Source: Haemaphysalis longicornis
Taxonomy: Eukaryota > Arthropoda > Arachnida > Ixodida > Ixodidae
Direction: 5' to 3'
Assembly (NCBI GenBank): GCA_013339765.2
Contig: JABSTR010000959.1
Span: 116,001 to 180,000, forward strand
DNA length: 64,000 bases
Below are positions 56,549-64,000 of the stretch, piece by piece. The notes below the pieces were generated by a model. It had not been told where the DNA came from and did not search any database. It was given only the letters and a program-made list of their open reading frames with translations. Both the position numbers and the translations under genes were made by a program. Position 1 is the first letter of the stretch. Every line of letters starts with the position of its first letter.

Positions 56549-57213
56549 AGTGCGAATGCACTTTATAAGCGACCCTGAATTCCGGTGACCGCCGTCGTCC
56601 CACATAGCAACAGCTGCGGGTGCGCGCGCTCCTCGTCTTCCTTGGCAACGGGGGGAGATGGGCGCCGCGCTGCCTGGCCGCTGACATGGCACATACCCCA
56701 CGTGGGGGATTGGCCAGGAATCTCCTCGTCTTCCTTGGCAACGGGGGGAGATGGGCTGCGCGCTGCCTAGCCGCTGACATGGCACATACCCACGTGGGGG
56801 ATTGGCCAGGAATCGGGCGTGAGAAGGGCTAATGCACCCGCTTAAAGGAGTACTGACACGAAATTTCAAAGCTGAGATCCGGCTCTAGCAATCAAGTACA
56901 ACGACAACACAAATAGGTGTCTGTGCATGGCACATACCCACGTGAGGGATGGCCAGGAATCGGGCGTGAGAAGGGCTAATGCACCCGCTTAAAGGAGTAC
57001 TGACACGAAAATTTCAAAGCTGAGATCCGCTCTAGCAATCAAGTACAACGACAACACAAATAGGTGTCTGTGAATAAATGCATCTTTCTTTCTTTGTAGT
57101 TGTGTGTGTGTGTGTGTGATCTCTCTTTCGCGAACATTACCGAACCGCGCAAATTCAACTCCTGCATTCGCACTTTCACATTCTTCCCCTCGGGGAAATG
57201 CGGGGGAAATTTT
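56549..57213 (+). mobile_element. Helentron-like element B
   Basis: This copy has the same ends as element A: hairpin at 56549-56562 and 3' hairpin TTCCCC/GGGGAA at 57184-57197, then GCGGGGGAAATTTTT. It interrupts LINE-5 after AARFI; joining T|T gives AARFIYLDYSYLT in frame. It shares the 91 bp double repeat with A and has an extra ~145 bp tandem duplication (about 56786-56925 and 56926-57074) that A lacks, which explains its greater length (665 versus 513 bp). Confidence 0.82.
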
Positions 57214-57642
57214 TACTTAGATTACTCCTATCTAACAAGGGTAACCAAACTCAAATTTCGAGCTAGTCTTGTGGACGTAGCTGGTGGCGCAAAATTCACA
57301 GACTATGCCTTTTTCATCGTTTTTATCATTCCATACAACCTAAACCAGGCCTTGATTCCTGCTCATTGCCTTCCATGTCGTCTAAGCTATTCTAAAGCTG
57401 TTTATCCCGCTCGTGCTCATACTGCCGCCCACCATTCTTCATTTTTTCTTCAAGCATCTATGGACTGGAATGATCTACCTTTAGATGCCGTGCACCACTC
57501 CTGCATCACTAATTTCAAAAAAGCCATCGCACAAATCATCCTTCAATGACTTGCTTACCCCTTCATGTAACGCCCTTAACGGGGCCTTTGAGGTATAATA
57601 AATACACAAATAAATAAATAAATTAAATAAATAAATAAAAAA

Positions 57643-57673
<31 letters not shown>
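57214..57673 (+). pseudogene. LINE-5 C-terminus, 3' UTR and (TAAA)n tail
   Basis: The frame continues LDYSYLTRVTKLKFRA and, after some decay, LIPAHCLPCRLSYSKAVYP. SFFLQASMDWNDLPLDAV and FKKAIAQIILQ follow, then a stop at 57547. A 45 bp 3' UTR with GGGGCCTTTGAGG precedes the tetranucleotide tail from 57595 to 57673, with a few length variants. Such tails mark the insertion end of this LINE. Confidence 0.85.
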
Positions 57674-57674
<1 letters not shown>

Positions 57675-57699
57675 GCACGGAATCACGGTTACCCAATCA

Positions 57700-57960
57700 T
57701 TCTTAATCCTGGATTTCCTTCCTTGAGATGCAAGTGAGCCATGTTTGTCTAGGCCCTTGAACAGCCCCAGGAGAACGGCGGACCAAACATGCTTCGCGCA
57801 CCCCGCTTCCGCGAGGCGTTCCATTTGGCTCCTCAGCACCATGCCACAAGAAAACGGGAAACATGGCCGTGGTTCTCTATGTACACAGAACTAGTAAAAT
57901 ACAATCTTCACCGTGGTTCTCTGTGTACACAGAACTAGTAAAATACAATCTGCACGCGGA
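57700..57960 (-). pseudogene. Possible Penelope-like fragment, with a 44 bp tandem duplication at 57869-57956
   Basis: The minus-strand frame RSQMERLAEAGCAKHVWSAVL (57842 downward) resembles the region between RT and GIY-YIG in Penelope-like elements (F..Q..RL..AGYP...L). The match is short. CGTGGTTCTCTRTGTACACA with its following 24 bp occurs twice in tandem at 57869-57956. Confidence 0.35.
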
Positions 57961-58369
57961 GTCCGGAAACGCTACTTGCAACTTACGTACCCACGTACAA
58001 ACACGAAGCGGCGAGCTGGTTAATGCCAAAAGCAGGCTTCTATGTTGTGACTTTCCGGGCGCTGTTAATCAGATTCCGTGCGCCGACTGCCCACCAGTCT
58101 AGATGAGCGAGCTGTGCGTTTTGAAGATGCCTGAAGAAACTCAATTACATTAAGCAAATCTGTTGGGAAAGTTGGTGCATTATGATTAAAAACAATGGAG
58201 CGCGACTTGGACGACAGTAAAGAAGAACGACGGGACAAGCGCTTACTTGCAGCTAACATTTATTGAGGCATCGTCTCGTATTTATACATGAATGATCAGG
58301 AGCATGCGTACACCCACCGGTACACTACATTGAATGCATCAACCAGAGAAAATGATCAAAGTGACGTTT

Positions 58370-58837
58370 TCAGACATTCAATCTCGCTGCACGAAAAAGC
58401 ACAGAAGTATCGCTGACGCACTTGTCCCCTTTCTGCTTAATATAAAACACTTCCAAGAGGTCCCTCGCCATTGTATTATCACTCCTGCCGAGAATTCTAA
58501 TCTGCTCAAAGAAAGGTCTGCATTTTTCCAAAGGACTGACAGGCCTGCAATCTTCCCAAAGCGCGGGTAAATGCGCGCGCGCATTATTGTTAAGAGATGA
58601 ACTATGCTCGGGTGCCCGGTCATTCACACATCTGCCCGTCTGGCCGATGTAGGCCTCCCCGCATGAAAGCGGTATCTCGTAGACTACCCCGACGTCACAG
58701 CGCACAAAGCGCTTGGCATGCTTCTTTTTGCACTTTTTCGGTTTGGGCTTGCCGAAAATTTGCGCACAAAGGCGGCGAAGTTTTTGTGGAGCAGAAAACA
58801 CCACCGGCACTTGGTACCGTTTTGCCACTTTTTTCAC
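58370..58837 (-). CDS. Penelope-like GIY-YIG endonuclease domain
   Basis: This 155-residue open frame contains a basic Cys-containing region (KPKPKKCKKKHAKRFVRCD), then GVVYEIPLSCGEAYIGQTGRC. There VYEI corresponds to GIY and AYIGQTGR to YIG, followed by the conserved Arg (NDRAPEH; usually DRLREH). Penelope-like elements use this nuclease for target nicking. The C-terminal part, including ARDLLEVFYIKQKGDKCVSD with the conserved Glu region, is also present in the inverted arm at 59400-59540. The frame is intact here but upstream RT is broken. Confidence 0.82.
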   Translation of the reverse strand: MKKVAKRYQVPVVFSAPQKLRRLCAQIFGKPKPKKCKKKHAKRFVRCDVGVVYEIPLSCGEAYIGQTGRCVNDRAPEHSSSLNNNARAHLPALWEDCRPVSPLEKCRPFFEQIRILGRSDNTMARDLLEVFYIKQKGDKCVSDTSVLFRAARLNV

Positions 58838-59335
58838 GTTGTGCGTAACTCTGTGTCTCTAGGGCAGAACAACAGGCTTCGCCTTAGGTTGTTCTGGCCG
58901 CTTCGCACCAACTTGGTCTTTGGCTTTCCGCAGCAAGGCTTCGGCAACACCCACCAAGACATAGCTCGGGTAACCGACCGACAGAACTCATTTCAGTTGA
59001 AAGTCAAAGCTCTCTTGAACAGCATGTGCACAGGACTTCTTCAGTGCAGATTCTAAAACCAGATACGATATGACTCTTTTAACAGTCTTTCATTGAGATG
59101 ATGAAAATGGCAGACGCTGTTTACGGGCACGCGGGTGATAGACCCAACAAACATGGTCAGATGAAAGCTTAAAATTAATATTTAAAAACTGCAGTGTGTG
59201 ATCACTGGGAACCTCGTGTGTAAATGCAAGACACTTCCCATGGTGGCTAAAATTCTCTAATATCATTTCTGCGGTTGCATTGTACGTAGGTGAACACTGT
59301 TTTCTTAAACCACTAAAAACTCTTCGACATACTCG
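58838..59335 (-). pseudogene. Penelope-like RT C-terminal part
   Basis: Minus-strand reading gives CLAFTHEVPSDHTLQFLNIN and FKLSSDHVCWVYHPRA, then KTVKRVISYLVLESALKKSC and GYPSYVLVGVAEALLRKAK. This matches the region after the RT active site in Penelope-like elements (FLDxxF... and the GYP..L...AE.LL block). Stops occur near 59085 and 58860. The YADD part of the RT is absent. Confidence 0.65.
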
Positions 59336-59736
59336 CGCGAATTTACCCGCGCACTGCGAAGATTGCAGGTCTGTCAGTCCTTAGGAAAAATGCAGACCTT
59401 TCTTTGAGCAGATTGGAATTCTCGGCACGAGTGATAATACAGTGGCGAGGGAGCTCTTGGAAGCGTTTTATATAAAGCAGAAAGGGGACAAGTGCGTCAG
59501 CGATACTTCTGTGCTTTGGTGTGCCAGCGAGTTTGAATTTTTGAAAACGTCACCTTGATCATGTTCTCTGGTTGATGCGTTCCATGTAGTGTACCGAAGT
59601 GCGCGTGCGCATGCTCCTGATTATTCATGTATAAATATGAGACGATACCTCAATAAATGTCAGTTGCAAGTGAGCGCTTGTCCCGTCGTCCCTCTTTAGT
59701 GTCGTTGTCCAAGTCGCGCTCTATTTTTTAATCAAA

Positions 59737-61300
59737 CTCAAATACGTAGTCCGCAAAGAAACGTGTCCTCCAGTGTGATAGTGAAACATGCGAAGAAGAC
59801 AGGGTGCAAGCAAAACTAGTATAAAGTCCAGGCACCCACACAAAGCCTACATTCCTCCAGGCTTTGATCTGCGTTATGATTAATCAGACGAAGCCACACA
59901 TGGTTAATACAGGATATATAACCACCTGCATCTCAGCTAGCTGAGATAAATGACCAGTTGCCTGCAGTAACTGAATCAGACTCTTCCATTACTACTTTTA
60001 TTCAGACCAGAGAATCAGTGGCGCTCACTAAAGATCAGTTTTTATTTACTCAGTAACGCGTGCCCTGTTTACTTAAACTCCAAGCATTTGTATAATCGTG
60101 TCGCTGAGTGAGTTTATTTAACTAATTTATTAATTTGAAGTGCTCATCAACAACTCTTAGAGATTCTCGGGTGATGCAGTGCACGGGTACATGAGGATTA
60201 TACAACGCATAGAAACAGACAGAATAAAGGCATAGCAGTAAATCAGAAATGGGTAAAAATAAATGTGTAAAAATGTGAAAAACTGTAGTAAGTACAAAGA
60301 AGACAAAAAACATTTTCCGAACAATTGGAGCTCGGAGGTTGTGTGTACAGTATGCATTAGTGAAGACATACAAGCATAGGTTTTTCAAGGAGCGCTTAGA
60401 TAGTACCACGTCGTTTCAAAAAATTTCAATAGAGACAAAACAGGCTGTTTAACGCATGTTGGCAGCGGGCGAGCTGGTGCCAAGCTCTGTGTTCTGTAAT
60501 CATAAAAGCAGCCATGACCGTGTAGCGGTCGGCTTTACAACTCGCGGGTGAAGAGAGATCACAAGGTAATGGAAGTTAAATTAAAGCCGTTCCCCCTCAA
60601 GGTGAATAGTATCGGAAGTGCAGAGCAGCGATTCGTCATAATTGGCTGTGGCGCCTCTGTGGCGCCTCTTACCACCCACCACGCTCTTCGCCAACGTGTC
60701 TGATTCCTCTCCTGATAAAATCAATGGAGATTTGTCCAACGCATTCCAAATTTCCCTCCTTCGCAGCGCTGGTGCGCTTCCTGCCTGAAACTGCACCAGC
60801 GGGAGTTCTGTTCTTTTTGTGGTTGCTTTTCCTGCCGCACATGCCAGCGTTGCACTTCGACGTGTTTTTTTGCTTCCTAAAAACCAATCCAACGAGCGTT
60901 CCTAACTAAATGAAAGCAGGGCGCTGCCGGTTAGCTACGTATATTTTGCCTCAAATGTACCTACAGTTTTCTTTGCGCTAAACAACGGGGAGATGTATGA
61001 CAAGCACCAGCGCGTCACGAGTTTCAAACGCTTATGACTATAACAAACCGCTCGCGTTTCTAATCCTCTTCGGGACGCCGCGACGACAGCCGCTACGACG
61101 GAACGCCGTGGGGCTCTACTTGGGTCCAGCGAGCGAGCTACGACGACGAGGCGAGCCCCTAAAGGGCTCTGCACTGCACATAGCGGGTGCAGTCGTAGGC
61201 CTGGCACTCCCAGGTCAGGAGAGCTCACAAGTCAATGGCAGTCAAACGTTCAATGAGTATCATTATATAGAAAACCTAGGTCACGCCTGAAGCGCCTAAT
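59737..61300. other. No firmly recognisable gene; possible decayed LINE 3' end near 60120-60400
   Basis: A minus-strand frame at 60122-60409 (starting MVLSKRSLKNLCLYVFTNAY) has the look of a LINE C-terminal tail but no diagnostic motif. The 60581-60892 frame (minus, basic, 103 residues) is not recognised. Confidence 0.3.
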
Positions 61301-61489
61301 AGATAGCTCATCCTGGTTCAAGGAGCATGAGAAGCTCTTCGTGGCTGTATGGCTCATGGCGAGTAACGACAAAAGAGGGTTCCAGTGAAGCTCCTTTGAA
61401 ATCCGTTCTAGTCAATTGACGACGAGGGAATTAACAATGTGAAATTGCTCTGAAAAAGTCGAGCTCCGGTAAAACTGGGCGCTGTAGAG

Positions 61490-62040
61490 TTAGATGAAGC
61501 ATGGTCGCTCTGTGAATTCACCGGTCTTCAGGAAAATCACCCCAAGTGTCAGGAGACAAAAGTTGGTCAGGTAGTTCACATCAGAGTTGAAAATCACCCC
61601 AAGTGTCAGGAGACGAAAGTTGGTCAGGTAGTTCACATCAGAGTTGAAAAGTAGTTTTACGTCTACCATTACGCCCAGATCCCTCCCTACGGTAGCATGT
61701 ATTACGGGTTCACCCAGCAGAGAGTACGTAAAATAAGCGGGGAACTCTTATTTGTTTGTGATATCCCCGATAATTTCGGAGATATTCACCTTTAATTAGT
61801 TGCAGCCGCACTACGCGGAAGCTGCGTTGATGTCTTTTCTAGCAGGACGCTGGGAACGGGTGAAAAAACCGCGCGATAGAGATTACTATTACCAGAATTA
61901 CTAAACAGCGATCACTGTCTAATAACTGGGTAGACGTCATTTACAAAAATGCTATACAAGTAGGCCCGAGGACTCACCAAAGATGCTTATTACTCTTCTC
62001 CAGAATGATACATCCCCTTCAGGTCTGTGACAGCTGACTA
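61490..62040 (-). pseudogene. LINE post-RT fragment with 57 bp tandem duplication
   Basis: Minus-strand GEPVIHATVGRDLGVMVDVK (61740 downward) is the RDLGVxxDxKLxF motif after the RT in arthropod LINEs. It is followed by NSDVNYLTNFRLLTLGVIF encoded twice, because 61532-61588 and 61589-61645 are tandem copies with one difference. No catalytic RT region remains. Confidence 0.6.
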
Positions 62041-62099
62041 CTACAACTGACTGCTTAACTTTTTTTAGAGGGGGGGGGGGAGGGAGTGTATTTCATAAA

Positions 62100-64000
62100 A
62101 AACAGTACAAACATGTTGATATAACAGAGAGGGTCTCCAGAGTCAACAGACTGTAAGGGGACCCTCGATTATGAATGCACAAACAAATTCGTAAAAGCAG
62201 CAAATGGACGTGAGAGCTTATCATATAATCAAAGCAGCATAAAAGACAAGTGAAGTAAATCTATAATGTACATACACTCCAAAAGTAAGCCTGAAATAAA
62301 TACCAAAAGTTATACAAACAATTTGAAGATAACACGAAGGAAATAAAAGCATAAGACAACATAAGAGAACAACTATCATAAATACGAACAAAACAGGATC
62401 ATAATTAAATCAAAGAAACTCTCTAAAATTTTTTAAAGCACGCAATAGATGACGATGATTTGACCGTGACAGGCAAATATTCCACAATGTGACAGCTGCG
62501 AAACAAGAGGTTTTCTTACCGTAATTAGTGCGTACCGTTGGTAATAATAAATTATTATTACTTGAAAATCTAGTGAAGCTTTTGCTTCTTAAACTAACAA
62601 AATCAATAAAATCATGTGAATGGTAACAGTGCAATAATTTGTAAAAAAATATTCCCAAGTTGTAGTGAAATACTGCATTAATTGATAGTGTGTTATTGCG
62701 ATAGAGTGTTATTGTGATAGTGTGATAGAGGAACGACATGAACAAAACGTTATAATGCGAATACAATGACTTTGAATGTGTTGAACGGATGAAACGTGAG
62801 AAGAGCAAGCGTTGCCCCATGAAATAATGCCATAATGGAAGTGACTGTGAACAAAAGCAAAATATAAAGACAGCAAAGCATGATGAGGGAAAAAGCAGCG
62901 AGCCTTGATTAAAGCTCGAATGCCGAATGCGGTTTTTTGCTTGAGATTGGAAAAGGGAGATTTATATGTAAGGTTAGGGTCGAGATGAATGCAAGGAATG
63001 GAACTCGGTCACATGGCGCAATTCAATGAGGCCCAAGTTTTATTTCTGGAAAAATACTGATAGTTTTCTGACATGACCTGAACACCATAAATTTAGTTTT
63101 TTCCTGGTTAGAATTAGGTAATTGTTATGACACCAGTTTACAAGCATTGTTAAGCACTGCATTCAAGTTAGAGGTGAGGGAAAATAATAATTTATTAGAT
63201 AATGACATGGTTGTGTCGTCCGCATACAAGATGCAGTGAGAGGAATTACCGCAATCTGGAAGGTCGTTAATATATAAAAGAGAAAAGTAAAGGACCTAAG
63301 ATTGATCCCTGGGGTACACTTTGATTAAACGTTCTTGTAACAGAGAAAGCATCAGTCACATATACAGTGTATTGTCTGTTTAGTAAGTAACTTTTCAAAA
63401 ATAATAATGCAGGTCCGGTGATGCCATAAGCTTCTAATTTATGAAACAAGATTTGGTGATTAATGACATTAAAGGCTTTAGTAAAGTCTAAAAAAAACTG
63501 AACCCACAAAATTTCCAGAGTCAATTGATTTCTTAATATAGTCAGTTAACGAAAGTAAAGCTAGGGTTAGTGGAACGTCCAGACCGGAAACCGAATTGAC
63601 AGGGGTTAAGTATATTAAACTTAGGTAGCTGTTGAGACGTTTGGAAAATAGCTGTTAAATAAGTTTACTTAGACAAGAGAGAATGGAAATAGGTACGGTA
63701 ATTAGATATTAATAATCGATCGCCTTTTTGGAAAATGGGTATCAATTTCGCTTTCTTGGAGATGATGGAAAGTTTTAGATCTAAATACAAGATTTATTAT
63801 ATGGCTGAGTGTATTTCCAATTAAATCGGCAACTAACTTAAATGGCGAATAGAAATGTTACGTAGGCCTGGGCTCCTGTTTTTGAGTGCACCAAGCGTAG
63901 ACAGCACTTCTTCTGGCGTAATAGGGAATAAAAAGAAAGATTGGCTAGCACGGCGCATACCAAGTTGCGCATTCACAGACTGAGGGGTATTGTTATAGAC
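62100..64000 (-). pseudogene. LINE-3: reverse transcriptase and C-terminus, running off the right edge
   Basis: From the right edge downward: an EEVLSTLGALKNRSPG block (RT entry), LADLIGNTLSHIINLVF-like sequence, FFLDFTKAFNVINHQILF (63490), NQSVPQGSILGPLLF and CILYADDTTMSLSNN (63220s) with an intact YADD. EKTKFMVFRS follows. After a gap, 62820-62410 encodes the C-terminal FIDFVSLRSKSFTRFSSNNN and FAAVTLWNICL, ending in NFREFL at the stop near 62410. Frame breaks at about 63525 and 63130 make it inactive. The 5' part lies outside the window. Confidence 0.82.

Larger units (their letters stand above)
48058..57673 (+). mobile_element. LINE-5: full-length CR1/Jockey-type LINE carrying three insertions
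   Basis: The element starts near 48058 and ends with a (TAAA)n tail (57595-57673). ORF1 is split by a gypsy element (48595-52933). A Helentron-like element (53515-54027) lies between ORF1 and ORF2, and another (56549-57213) lies in the post-RT region. Without these the LINE is about 4.1 kb. Joining the flanks restores frame at the gypsy site and at the second Helentron site. It is related to LINE-1 in layout (2A motif, coiled coil, FADD/SADD type RT) but is a distinct sequence. Confidence 0.85.
58182..59736 (-). mobile_element. Penelope-like element with inverted arms
   Basis: Two arms of roughly 390 bp, 58182-58575 and 59336-59736, are inverse repeats at about 88 percent identity by eye. 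Both include the CATTTATTGAGG and GACGGGACAAGCGC segments and the end of the GIY-YIG coding region. Between them lies minus-strand coding for the end of a Penelope RT and the GIY-YIG endonuclease. Penelope-like elements are known to leave partial, inverted copies with LTR-like ends; this is a clear example of that layout. Confidence 0.75.

Noticed and set aside
1..64000. CRISPR arrays, bacterial operons or phage genes
   Set aside because: No regularly spaced direct repeats with unique spacers and no prokaryotic gene organisation; all recognisable coding is eukaryotic transposon-derived.

Overview
This window is eukaryotic, repeat-dominated DNA, most likely from an arthropod and probably a hard tick (Ixodida). 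The evidence is the mix of families: a SINE body typical of ixodid genomes near 30.2 kb, CR1/Jockey-, I/LOA- and RTE-type LINEs, Ty3/gypsy elements, a Penelope-like element with a GIY-YIG domain, and short DNA transposons flanked by TTAA. The species call is inference. I see no convincing host protein gene, rRNA gene or functional tRNA gene, and no operon-like layout.

Layout. 0-4.8 kb: a degraded minus-strand Ty3/gypsy pol. It is split by a Helentron-like insertion (464-1298) and a TTAA-flanked, THAP-containing DNA transposon (2054-3753). 6.9-9.4 kb: a decayed relative of that transposon, interrupted by a minus-strand LINE, which is itself interrupted by a TA-flanked MITE. 10.8-11.9 kb: an internally deleted, inverted copy of the THAP transposon. 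12-16.9 kb: an imperfect palindrome, an RTE tail and tRNA-like SINE heads. 17.0-24.8 kb: a nearly full-length LINE (LINE-1) with a TATA/TCAGT promoter, a 2A-like motif in ORF1, and three insertions: a TTAA element, a Helentron-like element and an unidentified 1.8 kb insert. 24.8-26.0 kb: an I-type LINE 3' half. 29.0-32.8 kb: a LINE with a PHD-like finger in ORF1. 33-39 kb: little recognisable apart from short perfect hairpins. 39.7-41.2 kb: two (CATA)n arrays around a second endonuclease-bearing Helentron-like element. 42.6-48.1 kb: I/LOA-type LINE pieces. 48.06-57.67 kb: LINE-5 (broken 2A motif, EN, RT and (TAAA)n tail), carrying a complete 4.3 kb gypsy element with 181 bp LTRs plus two Helentron-like insertions. 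57.7-59.7 kb: Penelope-like sequence with inverted arms. 61.3-64 kb: minus-strand LINE pieces, the last running off the right edge.

The strongest theme is a family of small rolling-circle-type (Helentron-like) elements. Each begins with a 14-16 nt hairpin and ends with an inverted copy of that motif, a second short hairpin and a T run. Five copies are present. Three lie inside coding sequence, and in two of these (464-1298 and 56549-57213) taking the element out between two Ts restores the host frame exactly. Two copies keep an endonuclease/exonuclease/phosphatase (EEP) open reading frame and no visible Rep or helicase. One carries promoter-like cargo. Nearly all coding regions here are broken by stops or frameshifts, so the annotation is mainly an archaeology of nested elements.
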